A stretch of DNA of 64,000 bases from Croceibacterium mercuriale. Lineage in GTDB: Bacteria > Pseudomonadota > Alphaproteobacteria > Sphingomonadales > Sphingomonadaceae. The stretch spans positions 1,557,501 to 1,621,500 of the forward strand of contig NZ_JTDN01000001.1 in the NCBI RefSeq assembly GCF_000802385.1, read 5' to 3'. Shown here one piece after another: positions 16,505-25,366 of the stretch. The position numbers and the translations under genes are program-made. The notes under the pieces are model-generated. The model saw nothing but the letters and a program-made list of their open reading frames with translations. It was not told the origin of the DNA and did no database searches. The stretch's first letter is position 1. Each line of letters starts with the position of its first letter.

Positions 16505-19044
16505 AGTCCGAAACCGGCTTCGACCACGCGCTTTACGCCCGTTTTCCCACGACCAATCCCCGGCCCGAAGGCGAGCTGGAGGAACTGGAGCGCATCTGGT
16601 GCGCGCCGCGCGGCTGGCAGTACCTGAAGGCGGTCAACAACAACTATATCGGCTTCATCTACGTCGTCACGGCGCTGTGCTTCTTCCTGGCGGCGGGCAT
16701 CCTGTCGCTTGGCATGCGGGTCCAGCTGGCGGCGCCGATGATGGATTTCCTGCCGCAGGACACGTACAACCAGTTCTTCACCATGCATGGCACGGTGATG
16801 ATGTTCCTATTCGCCGTGCCCATGGTGGAGGCGATCGGGGTCATGCTGCTGCCGCAGATGCTGGCTGCGCGTGACCTGCCCTTCCCCCGCTTGTCTGCCT
16901 ATGCCTACTGGGCCTACGCCGTGGGTGGCGGGTTCTTCTTCTGCAGCCTGTTCATCGGCCTGGCACCCGATGGCGGGTGGTTCATGTATCCGCCGCTGAC
17001 CAGCCTGCAGTACAGCCCCGGCATCAACACCGACATGTGGCTGCTGGGCATCGGCTTCATCGAGATCAGCGCCATCGCCGGCGCGGTGGAGATCATCGTC
17101 GGCGTGCTGCGCACCCGTGCGCCCGGCATGACGCTAGACCGGATGCCGATGTTCGTGTGGGCCATGCTGGCCTTTGCCGTCATGATCCTGATCGCCTTCC
17201 CCAGCGTGATCCTGTGCACCCTGCTGCTGGAACTGGAGCGGGCGTTCAACTGGCCGTTCTTCGACGCGACGCGCGGCGGTGATCCGATGCTGTGGCAGCA
17301 CCTGTTCTGGTTCTTCGGTCATCCGGAGGTGTACATCATCTTCCTGCCGGCGGCCGGGCTGATGAGCATGATGGTGTCGACCGCGGCCCAGACCCCGCTG
17401 GTCGGCTACCGCCTCAACGTGCTGGCGATCGTCGCTACCGCCTTCATCAGCTTCGGCGTGTGGGCGCACCACATGTTCGCCACCGGCATGCCGCGCGTGT
17501 CCACCGGCTACTTCTCCGCCGCCAGCATGGCGGTCAGCCTGCCGGCCGGCATCCAGGTGTTCTGCTGGATCGCCACCCTGGCGTCGGGCAGGATCCGCTG
17601 GTCCACGCCGGCCCTGTTCGTGGTGGGATCGGTGATGATCTTCACCATGGGCGGCCTGACGGGCGTGATGGTGGGTATGGTGCCGTTCGACTGGCAGGTG
17701 CACGACACCTACTTCATCGTCGCGCACTTCCACTACGTGCTGATCGGCGGGATGGTGTTCCCGGTGTTCGGCGCCTTCTACTACTGGGCCGGCATGACCA
17801 GCAGCCGCCCGTTGAGCGAACGGCTGGGCAGGTGGACCTTCTGGCTGATGTTCGCCGGCCTGCACATCACCTTCCTGCCCATGCACCTGACCGGCTTCAT
17901 GGGCATGCCGCGTCGCGTCTACACCTACCTGCCGGATCGCGGGCTGGATCTGCTGAACCAGATCTCCACCGTCGGCTCGTTCGTCATGGCGGCCGGCGTG
18001 CTGGTGTTCCTGATCGATTGCGCGCGCAATTTCCGGTTCACGACCGACAATGACGCCGGCAACACCTACAATGCCGGTACGCTGGAATGGCTGCCGACCG
18101 GGCTCTACTCCACACGGTCCATCCCGCTGGTGCGCAGCCGCGATCCGTTGTGGGACCAGCCGGAGCTGGGCAAGGATGTGGAGGAAGGCCGCTACTTCCT
18201 GCCCGGCAGCATCACCGGCCTGCGCGAGACACTGGTCACCAGCCCGATCAATGCGGAGCCGCAATATGTCCAGCTGATGCCCGGCCCATCCGTCTGGCCA
18301 CTCGCCTCGGCCATCTTCACCGCAGGCATCTTCCTGGCACTGACGGTGCAGGCCTACACCTTCTCCGCCGTCAGCTGCGTGTTCATGCTCTACGCCACCT
18401 TGCGCTGGTTGTGGGAAACGGACCGGTCGATCAGCCTGAAGAAGGGCGACGTGGGCGGCGGCATCATCCTGCCCATCACCATCACCGGGCCGGGCAGCCA
18501 CAGCTGGTGGGCGCTGAACGCGACAATCGTGTGCATCGGCATGATCGGGCTGATGACGATGTTCGCCTACCTGTACCTGTACGGCATCCATCCGGAGGTC
18601 TGGACCGCGCCGCCCGCGCTGCTGCAGACAGGCGGCATCGCGGTGCTGCTGCTGCTGGCACTGGGCGCAGCGTGGCTGTCCCGCCGCTGGCTGGCCAGGA
18701 CGGCCGACGGCGAGTTCCCCGGGCAAGGCCCCTGGATGAGTGCCGCGGCCGGCGCCTGCCTGCTCGCCCTGGCGCTCTACTGGGATGTCACCGGCTGGAG
18801 CGGCACCGGCCTGCTGCCCACGGCGACCGGACAAGGCGCGACCGTGTTCGCGCTGCTGGCGCATCAGGGCATGTGCGTGGTCACCGCCATCATCATGGCC
18901 GCATACCTTGCCTGGCGCAGCGCGCGTGGGCTGCTGACGGGGTCGGCCAATGTAACGCTGGACGTGGTGGTCCGCTGGATCGGCTTCTGCGCGCTGCAGG
19001 GCCTTGTCGGCAGCATGGTGCTGCGCCTGTTCCCGGGCGGCTGA
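16501..19044 (+). CDS. coxA: Fused cytochrome c oxidase subunit I-III
   Basis: 847-aa fusion catalysing proton-pumping O2 reduction. The subunit I part (to about 545) has the low-spin haem ligand H96 (MHGTVMM), the CuB ligand H274 cross-linkable to Y278 with proton-channel E276 (FFGHPEVY), H323/H324 (WAHHMF), and haem ligands H409/H411 (VAHFHYV). A linker (about 545-600) leads into a divergent subunit III-like part with five hydrophobic helices, including SHSWWALNATIVCIGMIGLMT. Such I-III fusions occur in caa3 and ba3-like operons. A downstream 95-aa membrane gene may supply a small subunit. Confidence 0.95.
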   Translation: MKSETGFDHALYARFPTTNPRPEGELEELERIWCAPRGWQYLKAVNNNYIGFIYVVTALCFFLAAGILSLGMRVQLAAPMMDFLPQDTYNQFFTMHGTVMMFLFAVPMVEAIGVMLLPQMLAARDLPFPRLSAYAYWAYAVGGGFFFCSLFIGLAPDGGWFMYPPLTSLQYSPGINTDMWLLGIGFIEISAIAGAVEIIVGVLRTRAPGMTLDRMPMFVWAMLAFAVMILIAFPSVILCTLLLELERAFNWPFFDATRGGDPMLWQHLFWFFGHPEVYIIFLPAAGLMSMMVSTAAQTPLVGYRLNVLAIVATAFISFGVWAHHMFATGMPRVSTGYFSAASMAVSLPAGIQVFCWIATLASGRIRWSTPALFVVGSVMIFTMGGLTGVMVGMVPFDWQVHDTYFIVAHFHYVLIGGMVFPVFGAFYYWAGMTSSRPLSERLGRWTFWLMFAGLHITFLPMHLTGFMGMPRRVYTYLPDRGLDLLNQISTVGSFVMAAGVLVFLIDCARNFRFTTDNDAGNTYNAGTLEWLPTGLYSTRSIPLVRSRDPLWDQPELGKDVEEGRYFLPGSITGLRETLVTSPINAEPQYVQLMPGPSVWPLASAIFTAGIFLALTVQAYTFSAVSCVFMLYATLRWLWETDRSISLKKGDVGGGIILPITITGPGSHSWWALNATIVCIGMIGLMTMFAYLYLYGIHPEVWTAPPALLQTGGIAVLLLLALGAAWLSRRWLARTADGEFPGQGPWMSAAAGACLLALALYWDVTGWSGTGLLPTATGQGATVFALLAHQGMCVVTAIIMAAYLAWRSARGLLTGSANVTLDVVVRWIGFCALQGLVGSMVLRLFPGG

Positions 19045-19046
19045 CC

Positions 19047-19334
19047 GTGCAGGACCCCGACAGCTTCATCAACCGGACGGACTGGTTCACCGCCACTGCC
19101 GCGCTCACCATCTGGTTTGCGCATTTCATGCTGGTGTGGTGCGCCAGCGTGATCTGGCCCGGGCAGGCTCTGGGCAGAATCGTCGGCGTGCTGCTGACCG
19201 TGATCGCCTTTGCCGGTCTGGGCGTGCTGTGGCGGCGGGTGCGGCCCGTTCGGGTGCAGTCGGTCGCCGGCCTCGGCCTGGCACTCGCCAGCATGGCAAT
19301 CGCCTTCAGCTGCGTGCCGGCGCTGATCGGGTGA
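19047..19334 (+). CDS. Small membrane protein of the oxidase cluster
   Basis: 95-aa protein starting at GTG 19047, 2 bp after the coxI-III stop. Three hydrophobic stretches (about 15-35, 42-60 and 70-92) are separated by short basic loops (WRRVRPVRVQ). I do not recognise a named family. By position and size it resembles the small accessory (subunit IV-like) proteins that end caa3-type operons, but that is an inference from context. It ends at TGA 19332-19334, just before the phosphatase remnant. Confidence 0.72.
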   Translation: MQDPDSFINRTDWFTATAALTIWFAHFMLVWCASVIWPGQALGRIVGVLLTVIAFAGLGVLWRRVRPVRVQSVAGLGLALASMAIAFSCVPALIG

Positions 19335-19399
19335 TGCACCACCGCTACGTCACGCGGCCGCGCTGAACCGGCCGGCAGGCTCGTCTCCATCCTGTAACG

Positions 19400-19865
19400 C
19401 AAGGCTGTGACCGGCCCGGCGAGATGGTCACGCTGGCCGAGTTCCGTGATAGCATCTGGTCCGATCCCGCCCGCACCATGATGGGGATCGAGCAGGAGGG
19501 CTGGCTGCCGACCGGCTGACCCGGTTGACCGGAGACCGGGTGCGCTGGCAGGTGCTGGCGCAGCAGGTCATCATGGGGGTGATCGCCATGCCGAGGCAGG
19601 TCAGCGAACTGATCAGTTCGGCGACGCTGCAGGCTCAGGCGGCGGTCGGCCTTGCCGCCGCGCGCGTCGGGCTGCCGTTCAGATCGGGGTGAACCTGCAA
19701 TGGGCCGATGCCAGCCAGCGCGGTTACATGAGCGTTGCCTTCGCACCGGATGCGGTGCGCGGGGAATGGCACTTCGTGCAGTCGATCCGCGACCGCGGGA
19801 TGCAGCTGGCCGGAACGCACGCGATGACCGCCCGCCACGGCGTGCCACGGTTCGATCGCGGCTAG
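19400..19865 (+). pseudogene. Alkaline phosphatase D (PhoD) remnant
   Basis: Three fragments of one PhoD-like protein lie in three different frames. Fragment 1 is EMVTLAEFRDSIWSDPARTM continuing through MGIEQEGWL, stopped after about 19515. Fragment 2 (from about 19540) reads VRWQVLAQQVIMGVIAMP and later ALQ-type AAVGLAAARVGLP, stopped near 19691. Fragment 3 (from 19689) reads QWADASQRGYMSVAF then GEWHFV and AGTHAMTARHG, to TAG 19865. In intact homologues these blocks are collinear, and a stretch holding the metal-binding GDSHN-type site would lie between fragments 2 and 3; here it is absent. The N-terminal half is also missing. The gene is therefore decayed by frameshifts plus deletion. Family identity is from recognised sequence pattern, not from a search. 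Confidence 0.72.
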
Positions 19866-20227
19866 GCGAAGGCGGCCCGCAGGTCGGCGAAATCGCTGCG
19901 CACCTCTTCCAGCGCCGGTGTCTCGAACCGCACGGCGCTGTCCAGCACGCGGATGCGCGCCGCGCCGTAGAATTGCAGCAGGGCGCTGGCCAGCGGCGCC
20001 TGCCGGTCAATGCCCATCTCCAGCGCGGTCAGGGCAGTGACGGCGCGCGTGAGGGCGCGACTGCGCAGGGTGTAGTTGCGCTGCCGATGCGCCAGCACCG
20101 CCAGCGCCAGGCTGTCGACGACCTCGTCCACGCAGACGCGCACCAGATCGGCGGCGCTGGCGCCGCTGATCCGCGCATCGAACTGGCTGCGGCGGTAGGC
20201 TTCGTCGGGATCTCTCAGCGCCAGCAT
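19862..20227 (-). CDS. fliS: Flagellar export chaperone for flagellin
   Basis: 121-aa FliS-like helical protein that would bind the flagellin C terminus in the cytoplasm and prevent premature polymerisation. The pattern DEAYRRSQFDARISGASAADLVRVCVDEVVDSL, then HRQRNYTLRSRALTRAVTALTALEMGID and LASALLQFYGAARIRVLDS, matches the FliS four-helix arrangement. It starts at ATG 20227, 4 bp after fliD ends, and is the last gene of the flagellar operon. Its TAG shares the palindrome CTAG with the stop of the opposing phosphatase remnant. Confidence 0.83.
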   Translation of the reverse strand: MLALRDPDEAYRRSQFDARISGASAADLVRVCVDEVVDSLALAVLAHRQRNYTLRSRALTRAVTALTALEMGIDRQAPLASALLQFYGAARIRVLDSAVRFETPALEEVRSDFADLRAAFA

Positions 20228-20231
20228 CGCA

Positions 20232-21671
20232 TCAGTCGCGGCTGGCGTTCCACGCGTCGATCTGCTGCTGCAGGAAGCTGAGTGTGGAGCGGGAGGCATT
20301 GACGTTGGTCTCGACCTTGCTGAACCGGGTCACCATCTGCGCGCGCAAGGCTTCCTGCCGTTCCGCGATGTCGGTCAGCTGCTTGCCGAAGTCGCTGGTG
20401 TCGGCCTGGTACTTCTTGATGGAGTAGCCCAGGGTGCCGGGCACCAGCGTGCTGCTGGTATTGCGCGCCAGCTTGTCGATCGTCGAGTACACGCCATCCA
20501 GACCGGTGGTGAACATCGCCGCCACACCCGCCGGATCAGCCGCCAGCGTGGCCGACAGGCGCGCCGTATCCAGCGTGAAGGTGCCGTCGCGTTCCAGCTT
20601 CACGCCCAGATCGCCCAGCGTGCGCGGCGAACCTGCCGCCGCATTGCGCATCACGGTCTCGCCCGGCAATCGCGCAAGCTGGCTGCGCAGCGTGCGCGCG
20701 CCGGCATCTGCCGCCAGCTCGCCGCCGATGGCCATGGCGGAGCCGAGCGCACCGGCGATGTCGTTCATGGAAGAGACGAAATCGACCATCCAGCTGCTGA
20801 TGTTGTCCACCGGGCTGGCGAAGGTAATGGTGGTGGGCGCGCCGGCATTGGTCCCGGTCAGGGTCAGTTGCAGGCCAGGCGCCACCTGTGCGGTCTTGTT
20901 GGTGGCACTGCGCATCTCCAGCCCGTCCAGCCTGAACAGGGCATCCTGCGCCGCCCCCTTCAACCGGGCAGGATCGCCGCCCGCCATGGGATCCCAGGCA
21001 AGGTCCGGCAGACCTGCGCCGGTGGTTTCGACCACGAAGCCGGCAGCCTCGCCCTCCTGCCCCTTCAGCACCAACTGCGCCCCTTCCGAGGTGTTGGCGA
21101 CATAGGCGGTGGCGCCCGCCCCCTTGGCATTGATGGCCTTGGCGACATCGCTCAGCGTTGCGCCCGCGGCCAGTTGCACATCGACCGTGGCTTTCGCCGG
21201 ATCGGCGGCGAAGCCCGTGCCGGTGGTCGCGCCGAAGCGGATGGTCAGCGTCCCGGCGCCGACCACGTCCGTGCCGCTGCCATACACGCCCGATGCCAGC
21301 GTCTGCGCGCGGGCGATCTGCTGCACCTCCAGCGAATAGCTGCCCTTCCCGCTTGTCCCCACGGGGGAGGACACTTGCGCCACCGCGGCGTCGGCGACGC
21401 CGGGCTGCGTCGACAGGTTGCCGGTGCGCACGCCATCGCCGATCGCGGTGGCCAGCGATGACAGCGCCCCGCGAATGGCGGAGGCGCTGCTGATCCGCGT
21501 CTCCATCAGCTCGCTCTGCTGGGTCAGTCGCTGCGTCTTGGCCTGGAACTGCACCGCCGACAGGTCCGCCGCCAGCTGCGACCAGTTGACCCCGCTGCCT
21601 GCGTTCAGCGTGGCGATGATCGAGGAGGCGGAAGCATTGGTCGCCGCCGCGGGGGAGGTGGTGGTGCTCAT
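20232..21671 (-). CDS. fliD: Flagellar filament cap protein
   Basis: 479-aa hook-associated protein 2, secreted to the filament tip where it guides flagellin insertion. The N-terminal FliD_N region (GSGVNWSQLAADLSAVQ and QSELMETRISSASAIRGALSSL) and a C-terminal FliD_C region with heptad-like helices (GYSIKKYQADTSDFGKQLTDI, then LRAQMVTRFSKVETNV) flank a Gly/Ala/Thr-rich middle. It begins with a low-complexity Ser/Thr/Ala stretch. It is 30 bp from flhB in the operon. The length is typical for the shorter alphaproteobacterial FliD proteins. Confidence 0.92.
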   Translation of the reverse strand: MSTTTSPAAATNASASSIIATLNAGSGVNWSQLAADLSAVQFQAKTQRLTQQSELMETRISSASAIRGALSSLATAIGDGVRTGNLSTQPGVADAAVAQVSSPVGTSGKGSYSLEVQQIARAQTLASGVYGSGTDVVGAGTLTIRFGATTGTGFAADPAKATVDVQLAAGATLSDVAKAINAKGAGATAYVANTSEGAQLVLKGQEGEAAGFVVETTGAGLPDLAWDPMAGGDPARLKGAAQDALFRLDGLEMRSATNKTAQVAPGLQLTLTGTNAGAPTTITFASPVDNISSWMVDFVSSMNDIAGALGSAMAIGGELAADAGARTLRSQLARLPGETVMRNAAAGSPRTLGDLGVKLERDGTFTLDTARLSATLAADPAGVAAMFTTGLDGVYSTIDKLARNTSSTLVPGTLGYSIKKYQADTSDFGKQLTDIAERQEALRAQMVTRFSKVETNVNASRSTLSFLQQQIDAWNASRD

Positions 21672-21701
21672 GACCGGTAGAACGGCCCGTAACCCGCCCG
21701 C

Positions 21702-22829
21702 TTAAGAGGCCAGCCTGCCATCCGCGTCGAAGCACAGCGCCGCGGGCACATCCACCGGGGGCAGGCTGCGCTGCTCGCCCCGGGGCAGGGAAAAGACATA
21801 GGCCAGCACGGCGGCAAGTGCCCCGTACAGCTCCTCCCGGATGGTCTGGTTCTCGCGCGTGGTGTAGAATACCGACCGGGCGAGTTGCGGATATTCCAGT
21901 AGCGGCACGGCCATTTCGCGCGCCAGCTCCTTCATCGCCGCCGCCTTGTCGCCACGCCCCTTGGCCAGCACGATCGGCGCGGCGGCGCGCTGCGGATCGT
22001 AGGTCATCGCCACGGCGAAATGGGTGGGGTTGGTCAGCACGAACTGCGCATCCCGCATGGCCGGCGCGACCGCACCGCGGGCGATCTCCCGCTGGCGCTG
22101 CCGCCGGGCGGAGCGGGCCTCCGGGCTGCCTTCGCTTTCCTTGTTCTCGTCGCGCACCTCCTGCAGGCTCATCTTCAGGCGCTTGTTCCGGCGCAGCCAC
22201 TGGATCGGCACGTCGGCCAGCGCGATCACCACCAGCCCGCCACCAAGCGCCAGCAGCAGCGACAGCAGCGCGCCCCAGCCGGCATCCAGCTGCCCGGCGA
22301 GCGTGCTGCGCCCCAGGCCCACGATCGTATCGAGCCACACGCGCACCCAGGCAAAGGCGATCGTGCCCAGCAGCGCCACCTTGGCCAGCCCCTTGCCCAG
22401 CTCGATCAGGCCCTGCATCCCGAACATGCGCCTGAGGCCCGCCAGCGGATCGATCCGCGACCCCTTCCACGCCATGTTCGCCGGCACCCAGCGGCCGCTG
22501 CCCAGCCCCAGCTGCGTGACGAGCGTGACCGCGATCACCGGCACCGCAATGCTGGCGATCAGCGGCAGGCCGGTCAGCAGGGCGCCGGTCAGCAGCCTGG
22601 CCGGAGAGAAGGCATCCACCTGCCCGCGATCGAACATCAGCGCACCGCGCATCAGCGTACCCAGCATCTGCAGCAGCCACGGACCGGCGAAGGTGAGCCA
22701 GGCCGCGGCCAGCAGGATGACGCCCGCCGTCGCCAGCTCCTTCGAGCGCAGCACGTCGCCTTTGGTCGTGGCATCGCGCAGGCGCTTCTCGGTCGGCGCG
22801 AAGGTCTTCTCGCCGGCGGTCTCGCTCAT
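21702..22829 (-). CDS. flhB: Flagellar type III export switch protein
   Basis: 375-aa inner-membrane export-gate component that autocleaves to switch export from rod/hook to filament substrates. The N-terminal TEKRLRDATTKGDVLRSKEL, four membrane segments (about 33-55, 85-108, 145-170 and 186-208) and a cytoplasmic domain are present. The autocleavage motif NPTH is at 267-270, followed by FAVAMTYD. The C-terminal segment after cleavage is normal in length. Its ATG overlaps the fliR stop (ATGA). Confidence 0.96.
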   Translation of the reverse strand: MSETAGEKTFAPTEKRLRDATTKGDVLRSKELATAGVILLAAAWLTFAGPWLLQMLGTLMRGALMFDRGQVDAFSPARLLTGALLTGLPLIASIAVPVIAVTLVTQLGLGSGRWVPANMAWKGSRIDPLAGLRRMFGMQGLIELGKGLAKVALLGTIAFAWVRVWLDTIVGLGRSTLAGQLDAGWGALLSLLLALGGGLVVIALADVPIQWLRRNKRLKMSLQEVRDENKESEGSPEARSARRQRQREIARGAVAPAMRDAQFVLTNPTHFAVAMTYDPQRAAAPIVLAKGRGDKAAAMKELAREMAVPLLEYPQLARSVFYTTRENQTIREELYGALAAVLAYVFSLPRGEQRSLPPVDVPAALCFDADGRLAS

Positions 22830-23608
22830 CGCAGGACCTGCCCAACCTGGCCGATCGCCTCGGCCGACAGCTCTTCCAGCTGCTCATGCAGCAGCGGCGC
22901 AGTGATGATCAGCGCCGCGATGCCGGCCAGTACCGCCGCCGGCAGGCCGAGCGCGAACAGGTTGAGCGAGGGCGCCGCGCGGCTCAGCACGCCGGTCATG
23001 AACTGCACCAGCAGCAGGATCAGCGTCACCGGCAGGCCGATCCGCAAGGCGGTGGCGAAGATTTCGCCGCCGAACCCTACCACCAGCGACAGCCGCTCCG
23101 GCCCCAGCCAGGTCTCGCCCGGTGGAAAGGCGCGGTATGACTCCATCAGCAGCGCGATCCAGTGCAGATGCGCGCCGACGCCCAGGAAGATCAGCACCAG
23201 CACGATGTTGAAATACTGGCCGAAGGCGGTCGTCTGCCCGCCCCCTTGCGGATCGGCGGCAACGGCCATGCTCATGCCCATCGACCCTGCGATGATCTCG
23301 GCTGCAAGCGGCGGCGCGGCAAAGGCGAGTTGCAGCACGAAGCCCAGCGTTGCCCCGACCAGCACCTCACCGGCAACGGCCAGCAGCCCTTCCAGGCTCA
23401 GCAGCGAAGGCGGCACGGGTACGTCCGGCAGCCAGACGGCGGCGAAGATCGCCAGCGCGCCGATCAGGCAGGTGCGCACCGTTGCCGGAACGGAGGCTCC
23501 GCCGAACAGGGGCGCGGCCAGCAGCGCGGCGCCGATGCGGGTCATCAGGAACACCATCCGCCAGAACTCCGCCTCCAGCGCGCCAAACCCGAAATCGAGC
23601 CCGATCAT
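22826..23608 (-). CDS. fliR: Flagellar export gate protein FliR
   Basis: 260-aa polytopic protein of the type III export gate, assembling with FliP and FliQ around the export pore. Six hydrophobic segments are seen, with the family stretches FWRMVFLMTRIGAALLAAPLFG near the N terminus, VGATLGFVLQLAFAAPPLAAE and a C-terminal LPAAVLAGIAALIITAPLL. It lies between fliQ (1-bp gap) and flhB (4-bp overlap), the conserved fliPQR-flhB order. Confidence 0.94.
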   Translation of the reverse strand: MIGLDFGFGALEAEFWRMVFLMTRIGAALLAAPLFGGASVPATVRTCLIGALAIFAAVWLPDVPVPPSLLSLEGLLAVAGEVLVGATLGFVLQLAFAAPPLAAEIIAGSMGMSMAVAADPQGGGQTTAFGQYFNIVLVLIFLGVGAHLHWIALLMESYRAFPPGETWLGPERLSLVVGFGGEIFATALRIGLPVTLILLLVQFMTGVLSRAAPSLNLFALGLPAAVLAGIAALIITAPLLHEQLEELSAEAIGQVGQVLR

Positions 23609-23609
23609 G

Positions 23610-23882
23610 TCAGTCGCCGATCCGCGCGATTTCCACGAAGATCTGGCCCATGAAGTCGGACACCAGCACCATCATGGAGGAACCGAGCAGCACCAGCACC
23701 AGGGCGATGGCGGCCAGCTTGGGCACGAATGTCAGCGTCTGTTCGCTGACGCTGGTGGCGGCCTGTACCAGGCCGATCACCAGCCCCACCGCCATGCTGG
23801 CCAGCAGCACTGGGGCGGCGACCAGCGCGGTGACCCACAACATCCGGTCGGTCAGCGACAGGAACAGGGATAGGTCATCCAT
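23610..23882 (-). CDS. fliQ: Flagellar export gate protein FliQ
   Basis: 90-aa protein with two membrane helices (about 14-40 and 52-76), the standard FliQ layout. Diagnostic residues are in AVGLVIGLVQAATSVSEQTLTFVPK, where the loop between helices carries the conserved Q-A-x-T-x-x-x-E-Q-T-L pattern. It joins FliP and FliR in the export gate. It starts at ATG 23882, 12 bp after fliP, and ends one base before the fliR start. Confidence 0.95.
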   Translation of the reverse strand: MDDLSLFLSLTDRMLWVTALVAAPVLLASMAVGLVIGLVQAATSVSEQTLTFVPKLAAIALVLVLLGSSMMVLVSDFMGQIFVEIARIGD

Positions 23883-23894
23883 GGCCGCTCTCCC

Positions 23895-24695
23895 TCAGGC
23901 GAAGCTGCTGGCCAGGCTGCCCATCAGCAGGGCCCAGCCATCGACCAGCACGAACAGCAGCAGCTTGAACGGCAGCGACACCAGCATCGGCGACATCATC
24001 ATCATGCCCAGGCTCATCAGCACCGACGACACGACCAAGTCGATTACCAGGAAGGGCAGGAACAGCATGAAGCCGATCTGGAACGCCGTCTTCAGCTCGC
24101 TGGTGACGAAGGCCGGCAACAGGATGGAAAACGGCACGTCATTGGCCCGCTCGAACGCCGGCACACGGGCGATGTCGGCGAACATGCGCAGGTCGCCCTC
24201 GCGTGTCTGGCGCATCATGAACAGGTGGAACTCGTCGCCTGCGCGGGCGATCGCGTCCTCCGCATTCATCTGACCGGCAGAGTAAGGCGCCAGCGCGGCA
24301 TCGTTCACCCGCTCCAGCGTGGGCGCCATGACGAACAGGCTGAGGAACAGCGACAGGCCGATCAGCACCTGGTTGGGCGGGCTCTGCTGCAGGCCCAGCG
24401 CCTGGCGCAGGATCGCCAGCACCACGATGATGCGGGTGAAGCTGGTCATCATCAGGATCAATGCCGGCAGGATGGTCAGCAGCCCCATCACCAGCAGCAA
24501 TTGCAGCGACAGGCTCAGCGGCTCGCCGCCGGCACCACCCAGTTCGCCAAAGGCACGATCCAGCGCGCCGGGCACGGCGGCCGGCGGCGCGGGCACGCCG
24601 GGCGGCAATGCCGGCGCAGCCGCCTGCGCCCAGGCGACAGCCGGGATCGACAGGGTGGCGAGCGCGGCACTCAATGCGGCAAGCGGCCGGATCAC
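23895..24695 (-). CDS. fliP: Flagellar export gate protein FliP
   Basis: 266-aa FliP with a cleavable signal peptide ending near AWAQ (residue 24), then a Pro/Ala-rich spacer. The membrane region carries the family signatures ILMMTSFTRIIVVLAILRQALGLQQSPPNQVLIG and, near the C terminus, FQIGFMLFLPFLVIDLVVSSVLMSLGMMMMSP. It forms the core of the export channel with FliQ and FliR. It starts at GTG 24695, overlapping the fliO stop (GTGA). Confidence 0.96.
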   Translation of the reverse strand: MIRPLAALSAALATLSIPAVAWAQAAAPALPPGVPAPPAAVPGALDRAFGELGGAGGEPLSLSLQLLLVMGLLTILPALILMMTSFTRIIVVLAILRQALGLQQSPPNQVLIGLSLFLSLFVMAPTLERVNDAALAPYSAGQMNAEDAIARAGDEFHLFMMRQTREGDLRMFADIARVPAFERANDVPFSILLPAFVTSELKTAFQIGFMLFLPFLVIDLVVSSVLMSLGMMMMSPMLVSLPFKLLLFVLVDGWALLMGSLASSFA

Positions 24696-24994
24696 GCCTG
24701 CGTCTCCACCAGCACGTCGGTGAAGCTGTCCATGCCTGCACGGGCCGGCGCCTCACCCAGCCGGGTCAGGCCGTTGCGCCCCGTGGCGACCAGGATCTCG
24801 CGCCCATGAAACTCCAGCACCGCGAGGCGCAGGCTGGGCGACAGCATGACCGTTTCCACGATCCGCACCGCCCGGCCACTGCCCCTGGGCGCGCCGATCG
24901 TGCCCTGCATCCGCTGCGCCAGTTTCAGGCTGCCCCAGATCAGGCCGCCGATCAGCGGCAGCAGGATCAGCAGCTTCAGGATGTACCAGCCCAT
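24692..24994 (-). CDS. fliO: Flagellar biosynthesis protein FliO
   Basis: 100-aa small protein with one N-terminal membrane helix (YILKLLILLPLIGGLIWGSL) and a cytoplasmic domain, RAVRIVETVMLSPSLRLAVLEFHGREILVATGRNGLTRLG, that matches the FliO core (the VETxxLxxxxxLxVVxxxGxxxLLG pattern). It assists assembly of the FliP-containing export gate. It overlaps fliP and follows fliN by 9 bp, as in the usual fliN-O-P order. Confidence 0.9.
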   Translation of the reverse strand: MGWYILKLLILLPLIGGLIWGSLKLAQRMQGTIGAPRGSGRAVRIVETVMLSPSLRLAVLEFHGREILVATGRNGLTRLGEAPARAGMDSFTDVLVETQA

Positions 24995-25003
24995 CGTGGC
25001 GCC

Positions 25004-25357
25004 TCAGCCCCGGCCTGCGCGGGCTGATGCCGGCTTCGCGGGCACTCTGGCCTCGATCTCCGGCAGCACGATCTCCGTCGCCGGGGCAACGATCGCCGGC
25101 GTGCCTGATCCACCGGCGCTCACCAGTTCCAGGATGCGCAGGCCGAAGCGGTTGCCTTCGGCCACCACCTCGCCCAGGGCGATCAGCTTGCCGTTGACCA
25201 TCACGTCCAGCGGCTCGTCGACCAGCCGGTCGAGCCGCACGACACTGTCTTCCGTCAGCGCCAGCACGTCGCGCAGGCGCATCTGCGTGCGGCCCAGCTC
25301 CACCGTCAGCCGGACGTCGATATCCTGTATCAGGCCGAAACCGTCAGCAATGCTCAT
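25004..25357 (-). CDS. fliN: Flagellar motor switch protein FliN
   Basis: 117-aa C-ring component. The SpoA/FliN domain is N-terminal here: DIDVRLTVELGRTQMRLRDVLAL, DSVVRLDRLVDEPLDVMVNGKLIALGEVV and NRFGLRILELV. Unlike many FliN proteins, where an acidic tail precedes the domain, the variable stretch lies after it (residues about 85-117, Ala/Pro/Val-rich with Arg). It sits between fliM and fliO in the operon. Confidence 0.93.
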   Translation of the reverse strand: MSIADGFGLIQDIDVRLTVELGRTQMRLRDVLALTEDSVVRLDRLVDEPLDVMVNGKLIALGEVVAEGNRFGLRILELVSAGGSGTPAIVAPATEIVLPEIEARVPAKPASARAGRG

Positions 25358-25366
25358 GATCTGTCC

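Noticed and set aside
17134-18864. A 576-codon minus-strand frame within the oxidase subunit I-III gene
   Set aside because: The opposite strand encodes a complete haem-copper oxidase with all ligands; the antisense product has no domain and is Gln/His/Arg-rich.
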